DNA of 8,413 nucleotides from Desulfobacterales bacterium. GTDB taxonomy: Bacteria > Desulfobacterota > DSM-4660 > Desulfatiglandales > B25-G16. The translations under genes were made by a program, and so were the position numbers. Location of the stretch: contig JABXJY010000108.1 in the NCBI GenBank assembly GCA_013375385.1, forward strand, positions 1 to 8,413, read 5' to 3'. Shown one piece after another: positions 1 through 6,282 of the stretch; the stretch's first letter is position 1, and every line of letters begins with the position of its first letter. A model generated the notes under the pieces. That model searched no databases. It was not told where the DNA came from and saw only the letters and a list, made by a program, of their open reading frames with translations.

Positions 1-12
1 TGCTTGAAATCA

Positions 13-48
13 GGAGATTGCTTCGTCGCTTCGCTCCTCGCAATGACC
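13..48. repeat. Dispersed intergenic repeat with short terminal inverted arms
   Basis: The element has 5-bp inverted ends, ATTGC at 17-21 and GCAAT at 40-44, around a core with GCTTCG twice. Read on the minus strand it translates to GHCEERSDEAI, a peptide I recognise as the signature of a repeat scattered through many bacterial genomes and often mis-called as the end of a protein. Here it lies just past the remains of a four-helix-bundle gene and stays in frame with its C-terminal fragment, so it supplies a false tail. Only one copy is present in the window. The family assignment comes from memory of the motif, not from a search. Confidence 0.65.
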
Positions 49-75
49 GGTGAAAAGACTTTTTACGAAGCCGTC

Positions 76-231
76 AACCATAATCGCGACGAGTTCGTCA
101 GCTTCTTTTAATTAACGAATGAGCTGCTTACCGATTGATTGGCCTTCAATATTTTTCGGCAATGCATTCACCAGTTTTATTATCCTTAGGGCAAATTGCT
201 TAGTCCTTTTTTTCAACTCTTTTTCATTCAT
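76..231 (-). pseudogene. Broken four-helix-bundle protein gene (S23 / avd family)
   Basis: From the ATG at 231-229 the minus strand reads 39 residues to a TAA at 114-112. The peptide MNEKELKKRTKQFALRIIKL followed by VNALPKNIEGQSIGKQLIR looks like the N-terminal helix of the four-helix-bundle family (23S rRNA intervening-sequence protein; relatives include Avd of diversity-generating retroelements). Intact members, about 115-125 residues, continue with an SGTSVGANYR-like stretch. Here the stop follows at once. Directly after it, in the same frame, 111-76 read LKEADELVAIMV, which resembles the family's C-terminal helix. The middle, about 50-60 residues, is therefore missing. GGGAGAG lies about 8 bases before the ATG. 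The frame then runs through the dispersed repeat to a TGA at 12-10. A 39-residue product could still be made, but a decayed gene is the simpler reading. The family match is by recognition, not by search. Confidence 0.66.
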
Positions 232-283
232 CCATCATCTCTCCCAATCTAAAATCCAAAATCGCAAATCGAAAATCTATCTC
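232..283. other. Short AT-rich spacer with degenerate AATC/AAAATC runs
   Basis: Between the stop of the HdrA-MvhD gene and the broken gene lies a run built from variants of AAAATC, AAATC and AATCT. I see no coding sequence and no clear GC-rich hairpin with a T-run that would end the minus-strand operon. A similar motif (AATCGAAAAT) recurs in the gap at 2342-2438. Such decayed filler is common in intergenic DNA of Desulfobacterota-like genomes. Confidence 0.45.
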
Positions 284-2341
284 TCATTTAAGGTTGAGTC
301 GCTTGACCATCTCTCTCATCGTATTTGCAAACTTCGGCCCATCTGCTGCTGAACACCACAGGACCCAGAGCCTTTCCGGATCATAGCCCTTCCTGGCCAG
401 GGTCTTCTTGACCCGTTCCATCCGATTCTCGGCCTTGTAGTTACCAACAATGTAGTGGCATGTTGGGAATTCGCATCCTCCCACTAATACCCCGGCAGCC
501 CCCAGTTCAAAGGCAGAAAGTACGAACTGAGAGGCCACGCGTGCCGAACACATGACTCTTATCAGCCGGCCATGAGGGGGGTACTGAAGCCTGCTCACCC
601 CGGCCATGTCCGCTGCGCCTAAACAACACCAGTGGCAAACGAAGCCGATGATTTTTTCCTCAGGCCTCTCCTCCAGGGCCGCCTCTATCTGGGCAAGGAT
701 TTGCTCATCTGAGTAATGGATAATGGTTATCGTATTCGTGGGACAGTCCGCTGCACACAGACCACATCCCTTACACAGGGCCTTGACTACGGTGGGCTTT
801 TCATCCGCCATCCTTATTGCTCCATAGGGGCAGTTCTTGGCGCACAGCCCGCAGCCATTACAGGCCCCCGGATCAATATCCGCCACGATTCCTTCTGCCT
901 CAATGTATCCTCTCTTCATCGGGATAGAGGCCCTCATGCCTGCTCCGATTGCCTCTTCACAGGCCTCTCTTATATTTTTTGGAGATCGGGCACCCCCACA
1001 CAGAAAGATGCCGTCGGCAGGAAAATCCAATGGACCCAGCTTGATATGGGCCTCCTGGAAGAATCCTTCTGCATTGGCTGAGACCTTGAGCTGACCTTTT
1101 ATCTGCTCTACGCTGCTGTCTCCCTGAAATCCAGTGGTTAGCACAAGCAAATCAGCCGGGATACTAAATTCTCTTGCGAGGAGGACGTCATAAACCTTTA
1201 CTGCTAACCGGTCATTCTCCCTGGATACCTCTGGATAGCGGTCATCGGGAAACCGTATGAATTTAATTCCCGCGCGCTTCGCTCTTTCAACGTTGCCTCG
1301 CTCGTCTTTTACCATGCATAGATCCCTATACAGGATATGGACATGGATATCTTGGTTCAGGCCCTTGAGCGCAACAGCGTTCTTAACCGAGATCCCACAC
1401 CCAATGTTACAACAACCGCGGGACTCATTCATTGAATTAACACAGTTGATGACTACTGCATCCTTTACGTTATCAAGTGCGTTGTTTTTCAGCAGACCCT
1501 CAAGGTCAAGCTGCGTTACCACGCGCGCGTCATCCCCGTAGCCGTATTGACCGACAGGCTCTATCTCCTGCATTCCGGTAGCCACAATGACGGTGGAGGC
1601 GTCAAAGGCCTCGATCGATCCGTTGGACTTGACGGTGACCTTATAGTTTCCGATGTATCCCTCAATGGTATCTATGGCAGCATTCGTATAGACCTTGATA
1701 TGAGGGTGGTTGTAGAGGCGCTCTGCTCGAGCCTTGACAAGCTCATCGGCAGGAAACTCGCTACCATTATTCCAAACGCGCCCTATCTTGTTGAGAAGGC
1801 CCCCAAGCCGGGCCTCCCGCTCCACGATAGTGACGTTAAAGCCTTGATCAGCCAAGCTCAGGGCAGCGGTCATGCCCGCTATTCCACCGCCGATTATCAG
1901 GGAGTCTGTCTTGACAGGAAGTCTAATTTCTTCTCCTTCTTCAAGGAGCCTGGCCTTGGCCACACCCATCTTCACCAGATCCTTGGCCTTTTCAGTAGCT
2001 GCCTCACGGTCATCCATATGAACCCAGGAGACCTGTTCACGGATACTCACAAATTCGAGCAGGTACGGGTTCAACCCTGCCTCTCTTACCGTCCTTTTGA
2101 ACAGTGGTTCATGTGTTCTTGGTGTACAGGAGGCAATCACCACCCTGTTGAGATTGTGTTCCTTTACACATTCCTGCATATGGGCCAAGTAATCCACGGA
2201 GCATGACCACTTGCCCTCTTCGGCGAAGACGACATCCTTGAGGGCTTTGGCACACTCCACCACTTCCGGTACGTCTACAAAACCGCCGATGTTTGAACCG
2301 CAGCGACAAACAAATACACCTACCCTGGCATCCTCGCTCAT
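284..2341 (-). CDS. hdrA: HdrA-like FAD/iron-sulfur protein fused to an MvhD domain (CoB-CoM heterodisulfide reductase subunit A family)
   Basis: This cytoplasmic flavoprotein (685 residues) belongs to the HdrA family, whose FAD can split or merge electron pairs between ferredoxin, a pyridine-nucleotide or hydrogenase input and a disulfide-type acceptor. Domains in order: the HdrA N-terminal domain, about 1-135, with C12, C14, C47 and C72 (SCTPRTHEP); an FAD fold from 148 with GGGIAG at 151-156 and VIVATG at 251-256; two [4Fe-4S] motifs at C494/497/500/504 and C523/526/529/533; and an MvhD domain from about 563 with CHWCC (569, 572, 573), C598, C623, C628 and C663. It lacks the ferredoxin usually inserted in the HdrA FAD fold and the CSIC motif; its upstream partner has both. 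The cluster motif around 300-315 is rearranged (C300, C310, C311, C315). The HdrA-MvhD layout resembles QmoB, but no QmoC is seen. It is the last of three genes, 97 bases after its neighbour, with a weak AGGTAG site before the ATG. The symbol denotes the family only; the partner is unknown. Confidence 0.9.
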   Translation of the reverse strand: MSEDARVGVFVCRCGSNIGGFVDVPEVVECAKALKDVVFAEEGKWSCSVDYLAHMQECVKEHNLNRVVIASCTPRTHEPLFKRTVREAGLNPYLLEFVSIREQVSWVHMDDREAATEKAKDLVKMGVAKARLLEEGEEIRLPVKTDSLIIGGGIAGMTAALSLADQGFNVTIVEREARLGGLLNKIGRVWNNGSEFPADELVKARAERLYNHPHIKVYTNAAIDTIEGYIGNYKVTVKSNGSIEAFDASTVIVATGMQEIEPVGQYGYGDDARVVTQLDLEGLLKNNALDNVKDAVVINCVNSMNESRGCCNIGCGISVKNAVALKGLNQDIHVHILYRDLCMVKDERGNVERAKRAGIKFIRFPDDRYPEVSRENDRLAVKVYDVLLAREFSIPADLLVLTTGFQGDSSVEQIKGQLKVSANAEGFFQEAHIKLGPLDFPADGIFLCGGARSPKNIREACEEAIGAGMRASIPMKRGYIEAEGIVADIDPGACNGCGLCAKNCPYGAIRMADEKPTVVKALCKGCGLCAADCPTNTITIIHYSDEQILAQIEAALEERPEEKIIGFVCHWCCLGAADMAGVSRLQYPPHGRLIRVMCSARVASQFVLSAFELGAAGVLVGGCEFPTCHYIVGNYKAENRMERVKKTLARKGYDPERLWVLWCSAADGPKFANTMREMVKRLNLK

Positions 2342-2438
2342 TCAACTACCTGTCTTAATTGACTATTAAATATTGACCATTGACTATTTGAGGATCAGGT
2401 ATTTCCTCTTCAAATCGTCAATCTTCAATCGAAAATTG
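2342..2438. other. Intergenic spacer inside the minus-strand operon
   Basis: This 97-base gap is AT-rich and built from short degenerate repeats. On the minus strand TAGTCAAT occurs twice around a GGTCAAT copy, and a run of ATTTTCGATT / AAGATTGACGATTT variants lies nearer the upstream gene. No reading frame, convincing terminator or strong promoter is visible. The gap is long for a tight operon, so a processing site or weak internal promoter is possible but not shown. The AATCGAAAAT motif links it to the spacer at 232-283. Confidence 0.4.
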
Positions 2439-3782
2439 TCATTTTAAGACTGCCTTCAGGCTTGCTGCTGACGCCTGGATGACCGACTCCGAAATATCGA
2501 TAGGACCAGTTGCACCGCCACAGAGATAGATCCCTTCAACAGAGGTCTCCAAAGGCGCCAGGAGGGTGCCTTTCTCTCTGAAGAAGCCGTGCTCGTTCAG
2601 TTCGATTCCCAATACCTTTGCCAATCTTTTGTTGCGGTCGTTGGGGACAAGCCCCATTGAAAGGACAAGGAGTTCCACCTCCTCTTCCTGGATTTCACCC
2701 GTATCCAGATCTTCGTATCTCACCGTCAAATTCTTGGTCCCTGGATCCTCAAACACATCAAACGGCCTGCCCTTTATATACCGCACTCCACTCTGGAGGG
2801 CTTTCCGGTAGAACTCCCAAAAGCCTTTACCATAGGCCTTTAAGTCATTATGAAAGATCACCGTCTCCACGGAGCGGTCGTGCTCTTTTGTGATGATCGT
2901 CTGCTTGGCAGCAATCATGCAACATACCTTTGAGCAGTACGGCAACCCCTCCTTGAGCCCCCGACCAACGCACTGGATCCAGGCGATCTTCTTGACATGG
3001 TTCTTATCTGATGGCCTGATAATCTGTCCCCCTGTGGGACCACCCGCATTCATTAATCGTTCAAACTGAATATTGGTGATTACATTCTCAAAGATATCGT
3101 AGCCATACAGTCCCGTATCTGGCTCCGCGGGCCGTATGCCCGTAGCTACAATGATGCTCTTAACCTCAATATCTATGCGCTTATCAGCCTGCCAGAGGAC
3201 AACTGCATCCTTTCCCTCCTCTTTGCAGGCCTTAACACATAAGGCAATAGGGCATTCGCGACACTGGCTGCAGTCCACAACACACTCCCCTATGCATGCA
3301 TGTTGCTCCCGCATCTTTCCATAGCGGCACCTTGGGTCGACAACCGAGACACTTGGCACGGCCTGTGGGAAGGCCATGGAGATCAGTTTTCTCATGCCCC
3401 CGATCTTTCCATCGAGTTCATCGGGAACGCTGGCCGGACAGGCCTCCACGCATGCTCCGCAGCCAGTGCACTTCTCCTCATCTATATATTTGGCCTTTTT
3501 CACCAATCTGACCGTGAAGGTACTATTGGTCTTATTGACCCTTCGAATTTCAGTATTGGTGAGAATCTCTATATTGGGGTGATTGTCGGCCTCATACATG
3601 AGGGGAGACTCTATGCAAATGGAGCAGTCATTGGTGGGAAAGGTCTTATCCAGCCTTGCCATCATCCCACCTATGCTGGCTGTATCATCAAGCAGATAGA
3701 CCTTGGAGCCATAGTCAGCTGCATTCAATGCTGCACTTATACCAGCGACCCCACCACCTACTATCAAAATTGCCTCAGGCAT
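2439..3782 (-). CDS. hdrA: Short HdrA-like flavoprotein with inserted ferredoxin domain
   Basis: This HdrA-family flavoprotein has 447 residues from the chosen start. Visible parts: an FAD motif GGGVAG at 9-14; FPTNDCSICIESP with C53 and C56, typical of HdrA; an inserted ferredoxin-like segment with C105/108/111/115, then a Cys-rich stretch (152, 163, 167, 171, 174, 177, 182, 186); VATG at 212-215; a [4Fe-4S] motif C270-x12-C283-x3-C287-C288 with the spacing of the extra cluster in structurally known HdrA; and a C-terminal FAD contact GGATGPIDISES at 422-433. It lacks the HdrA N-terminal domain and the C-terminal ferredoxin pair, both carried by the next gene, so the two probably pair. QmoA/QmoB form a similar duo, but QmoA-type function is not shown. 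I chose the ATG at 3782 because AAAGG sits 8 bases upstream. TTG codons at 3851 and 3842 would add up to 23 Lys/Thr/Gln-rich residues but lack a binding site. Confidence 0.88.
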   Translation of the reverse strand: MPEAILIVGGGVAGISAALNAADYGSKVYLLDDTASIGGMMARLDKTFPTNDCSICIESPLMYEADNHPNIEILTNTEIRRVNKTNSTFTVRLVKKAKYIDEEKCTGCGACVEACPASVPDELDGKIGGMRKLISMAFPQAVPSVSVVDPRCRYGKMREQHACIGECVVDCSQCRECPIALCVKACKEEGKDAVVLWQADKRIDIEVKSIIVATGIRPAEPDTGLYGYDIFENVITNIQFERLMNAGGPTGGQIIRPSDKNHVKKIAWIQCVGRGLKEGLPYCSKVCCMIAAKQTIITKEHDRSVETVIFHNDLKAYGKGFWEFYRKALQSGVRYIKGRPFDVFEDPGTKNLTVRYEDLDTGEIQEEEVELLVLSMGLVPNDRNKRLAKVLGIELNEHGFFREKGTLLAPLETSVEGIYLCGGATGPIDISESVIQASAASLKAVLK

Positions 3783-3888
3783 GGATGCTGCCTTTGTTTG
3801 TGTTTCTTGGGTTTGTTTCGGTTTGGAGGTTTTCTTACTCAATAGACGCAACAGACAGATTGCATATCGAAGTGAAGCTAGCTCGGAA

Positions 3889-4101
3889 TTATATTTCGGT
3901 TATGATAATAGCCTCCGTGGTGCAAACAGCCACACAGGTGCCACACCCTAGACAATTCTGGGGATCTAAAGGAACGGATCTTCCTTCCTTGACCTCAAAA
4001 ACATCCACCGGGCAAAGGTCCACACACTGGCCACACCCATTACATTTTTCTCCCTCAACCTTTATTAGATAGACAGTATATTCCTTTTTTGCCCTTGCCA
4101 T
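3889..4101 (-). CDS. 2[4Fe-4S] ferredoxin
   Basis: This small soluble electron carrier (70 residues) has two classic cluster motifs: C20/C23/C26/C30, followed by Pro, and C50/C53/C56/C60, followed by Thr instead of the usual Pro. A basic N-terminus (MARAKKEYTV) precedes the first motif. It has no signal peptide or membrane segment. It is the first gene of the minus-strand operon, so it probably serves the two HdrA-like proteins as a bound subunit or a dedicated partner. The ATG at 4101 is the only sensible start, since no other start codon lies ahead of the first Cys motif, although the upstream site (GTGGGTG) is weak. The start lies about 32 bases from the proposed minus-strand -10 box. The ferredoxin fold is sure; its partner is inferred from position. 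Confidence 0.9.
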   Translation of the reverse strand: MARAKKEYTVYLIKVEGEKCNGCGQCVDLCPVDVFEVKEGRSVPLDPQNCLGCGTCVAVCTTEAIIITEI

Positions 4102-4119
4102 GTGACACCCACTTTTGCC

Positions 4120-4147
4120 TTGACAAAGGTTTTCTATACAGTATACA
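4120..4147 (+). promoter_or_regulatory. Predicted sigma70-type promoter for the acyl-CoA operon
   Basis: TTGACA at 4120-4125 is a perfect -35 box. TATACA at 4142-4147 is a good -10 box after a 16-base spacer. Transcription would begin near 4154, leaving a leader of about 60 bases before the ATG at 4215. It overlaps a minus-strand promoter and an inverted repeat, so regulation is likely. This is motif reading only. Confidence 0.55.
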
Positions 4148-4159
4148 GGGTATAGTCAA
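4133..4159 (-). promoter_or_regulatory. Predicted divergent promoter for the ferredoxin-HdrA operon
   Basis: On the minus strand TTGACT (4159-4154) is followed after 15 bases by TATAGA (4138-4133), which has a TG just before it that may help a weak -10. Transcription would start near 4126, about 25 bases before the ferredoxin ATG. The spacer is shorter than ideal. The two -35 boxes lie in mirrored CTTGAC (4119-4124) and GTCAAG (4155-4160) sequences, which supports a deliberate divergent layout. Confidence 0.4.
4134..4155. repeat. Inverted repeat with tandem heptamers in the divergent promoter (candidate operator)
   Basis: CTATAC (4134-4139) and GTATAG (4150-4155) are inverted arms separated by 10 bases. 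Within and across them TATACAG occurs twice in tandem (4135-4141 and 4142-4148), with GTATAC, itself a palindrome, at the junction. The element covers the -10 box of the plus promoter and part of the minus one, so a dimeric regulator bound here would block both operons. No regulator gene lies in the window. Confidence 0.42.
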
Positions 4160-4200
4160 GTAAATATTCAGCCCTCAAACAGCGTTACAGCTGGGTAAAT

Positions 4201-4207
4201 AAAGGAG
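4201..4207 (+). promoter_or_regulatory. Strong ribosome binding site
   Basis: AAAGGAG sits 7 bases before the ATG at 4215, the best Shine-Dalgarno match in the window. It fixes the start of the dehydrogenase/hydratase gene and suggests strong translation of the first gene of the operon. Confidence 0.75.
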
Positions 4208-4214
4208 TGGATCT

Positions 4215-6239
4215 ATGGATGAGAAAGATAGACTATACCCCTCCTCATGTAACCCCTTATTCATCAAACTCGGCCGTCCCCTTCCAAAGGAAATAGCAAT
4301 AATCGGAGCAGGCACTATCGGTCCTGATATCGGATATTATCTGAAGAGTGCCCTTCCAGATATTAAACTCTATCTGGTAGATATCGTGGAAGAACCGCTT
4401 AAGAATGCCGAAAAGAGGATAGCAGACTATGCAAAAAAGGCGGTAGACAGGAGGAAGATGAAAGAGGATAAGGCCGAGGCTGTCCTCAACAATATTATCT
4501 ATACGATGGACTATGATCAAATCAAGAATTGTGATCTGGTCATCGAGGCTGCAACAGAAAGGATCCCCCTCAAGCAGGATATCTTTAGGAGAGTTGAAGA
4601 CATCGTGGGAGAAGATACCATCATTACATCAAACACCAGTTCTATACCTGCTGACAGGCTCTTTTTGAACATGAAGAAACCAGAAAGGACTACCATTACC
4701 CATTTCTTTGCACCTGCATGGCGGAGTCTTCCTGTAGAGGTAATTACCTGGGCAGGGGGAAGCCAGGAGGTGGTTGATTACCTGTTGTGGTTTTTCGCTC
4801 ACACCGGTAAGGCCCCCATCATTACAGACAATGTCATTTGCTTCATGTTAGACCGGATCTTTGATAATTGGTGCAATGAAGCAGCCTATTTATTGGACCA
4901 TGCCTCTGCAAGCCAGATTGATGCGGTAGTTGAGGAGTTTGTATTTGCAGGACCCTTCTACGTCCTGAATATGGCACGTGGTAATCCTATTATTATTGAG
5001 ACCAATACCCTCCAGATGGAAGAAGGGGCCCATTACAGGCCAGCACCGATTTTTGGCTCCGTTGAAACGTGGCTTACCCATCGCCCTGGCACCAGACTGA
5101 AGGTCCCTGATGATATAAGAAATGCCATTAGGGACAGGATGCTGGGTATCCTCTTTTCCCAGTCAGTTGATATTATTGATAGGGGTATTGGAACAAAGGA
5201 AGACCTCAACTTTGGCTGCCAGGTGGCCTTAGGGTTCAGAAAGGGCCCCTTTGATATCATGAAGGATCTTGGTGAGGCTGAAGTCAGCAGGATCATGGGA
5301 AAGTTTCAGGAGGAAAGGCCAGGCTTTCCTCAGGCAAGGGAACCCTTCTCTGCATACCAGGACTTCAGACGTCATATTCTGGTAGATGAAATGGACGGTG
5401 TCAAGGTTATCACCATTAGGCGTCCTCAGGCAATGAATGCTATCAGCGATGAGATCAATGATGAAATCCTGGCGGTTTTAAAGGAGAATGTAGACGATCC
5501 TTCTGTCAATGGGTTTGTCATCACCGGATATGGACTGAGTGCATTCTCGGCAGGTGCAGACATCGGTAGATTCCCTGAGATGCTTGGAGACAGGGATGCT
5601 TCGGTTCAATATTCAAAGGATTGTGCCAAGGTACAGCTATTTATGGATCAGATGGACAAACCAGTAGTTGCTGCTGTAAACGGCCTGGCCCTGGGTGGGG
5701 GCCTGGAGATTGCCATTCGCTGCCATAGTATTGTAGCCACGAGAAATGCAACCTTCCAGTTTCCAGAGATTACCCTCGGGATACTGCCGGGAATTGGTGG
5801 ATGCATTGTCCCGTATCGAAAATGGCCTCAAGGGGCAGGCATATTTCATGAGATGATTTGCCTGGCGAGGCGTATCACTGCGAAAGAGGCAGCGGATATC
5901 GGGATGGCTACCACCATAACAGATGATTATGCCGAGATGATTAGGGAGGCAGTTAGAGAGGTCAAGAATATTCAGGGAAAGATAAAGAGGGTTCCCGACC
6001 GATCGGTTAAGATCCCCGAGATAACTATTCCTGCCCAGCCAGTGGCAGGTAATCTCATCTTAAGCAAGGAGGCAATCAGCATAATAGAAAAGACCATCAA
6101 GGATGGGGCCGCTGCTGATAACTTAGCCGATGCCCTTGAGATAGGATATAAAGGATTTGCCGAGATTGCCTGTACGGATGCTGCCAAAGAAGGGATCTCT
6201 GCCTTTCTTGAGAAAAGAAAACCAGAATTTAAGAGCTAA
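4215..6239 (+). CDS. Bifunctional 3-hydroxyacyl-CoA dehydrogenase / enoyl-CoA hydratase
   Basis: This fused beta-oxidation enzyme (674 residues) would hydrate an enoyl-CoA to the 3-hydroxyacyl-CoA and oxidise it with NAD. The dehydrogenase comes first: Rossmann motif GAGTIG at 31-36, SNTSS at 139-143, catalytic-type His163 in THFFAP, and two C-terminal repeats near NEA (221-223) and 317-352. The hydratase follows from about 388, with oxyanion-type SAGAD at 445-449, GGGLE with Glu498, and FPE with Glu518, matching the two catalytic Glu of crotonase-type hydratases. The order is the reverse of FadB and like the crotonyl-CoA hydratase/3-hydroxybutyryl-CoA dehydrogenase of archaeal carbon-fixation cycles. 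Oddities: the usual NR pair of the dehydrogenase site appears to be DR (213-214), and HFFNP is HFFAP. No signal peptide; cytoplasmic. It heads the plus operon, with a strong binding site and 43 bases before the next gene. The acyl-CoA substrate cannot be told from sequence. Confidence 0.93.
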   Translation: MDEKDRLYPSSCNPLFIKLGRPLPKEIAIIGAGTIGPDIGYYLKSALPDIKLYLVDIVEEPLKNAEKRIADYAKKAVDRRKMKEDKAEAVLNNIIYTMDYDQIKNCDLVIEAATERIPLKQDIFRRVEDIVGEDTIITSNTSSIPADRLFLNMKKPERTTITHFFAPAWRSLPVEVITWAGGSQEVVDYLLWFFAHTGKAPIITDNVICFMLDRIFDNWCNEAAYLLDHASASQIDAVVEEFVFAGPFYVLNMARGNPIIIETNTLQMEEGAHYRPAPIFGSVETWLTHRPGTRLKVPDDIRNAIRDRMLGILFSQSVDIIDRGIGTKEDLNFGCQVALGFRKGPFDIMKDLGEAEVSRIMGKFQEERPGFPQAREPFSAYQDFRRHILVDEMDGVKVITIRRPQAMNAISDEINDEILAVLKENVDDPSVNGFVITGYGLSAFSAGADIGRFPEMLGDRDASVQYSKDCAKVQLFMDQMDKPVVAAVNGLALGGGLEIAIRCHSIVATRNATFQFPEITLGILPGIGGCIVPYRKWPQGAGIFHEMICLARRITAKEAADIGMATTITDDYAEMIREAVREVKNIQGKIKRVPDRSVKIPEITIPAQPVAGNLILSKEAISIIEKTIKDGAAADNLADALEIGYKGFAEIACTDAAKEGISAFLEKRKPEFKS

Positions 6240-6282
6240 ACCAACTACAACTTTAGTTCACTTTAAACTCTAGGCACTTTCT

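Noticed and set aside
88..99. Perfect dyad GACGA-GT-TCGTC as a possible terminator
   Set aside because: The loop would be only 2 bases, the stem is short, no T-run follows directly, and it lies in the decayed coding fragment.
1..111. Open plus-strand frame from the window edge to TAA, looking like a gene end
   Set aside because: It runs through the dispersed repeat and antisense to the four-helix-bundle remnant, so the open frame has a better explanation.
119..352. Plus-strand open frame of 77 codons over the left non-coding region
   Set aside because: It overlaps the end of the HdrA-MvhD gene and is antisense to the broken four-helix-bundle gene, whose minus-strand peptide is clearly more protein-like.
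284..650. Selenocysteine in the MvhD domain, as in some BamF-type proteins
   Set aside because: The conserved positions are Cys codons and the frame has no internal TGA.
1547..2206. Plus-strand open frame of 219 codons
   Set aside because: It lies wholly antisense to the HdrA-MvhD gene, which has clear domains throughout. The predicted peptide has no recognisable motif.
3300..3845. Plus-strand open frame of 181 codons
   Set aside because: It is antisense to the short HdrA-like gene with its conserved Cys motifs, and its composition is not protein-like.
284..4101. qmoAB of the sulfate reduction pathway
   Set aside because: The two-protein layout is similar, but no qmoC, aprAB or sat is adjacent, a ferredoxin leads the operon, and the short protein keeps an inserted ferredoxin. 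I kept the wider HdrA family name.
6240..6282. Terminator or promoter between the fusion gene and the CoA-transferase
   Set aside because: The 43-base gap has only ACTTTA twice at a 10-base distance and short AGTT/AACT arms; no stable hairpin with a T-run and no good -35/-10 pair.
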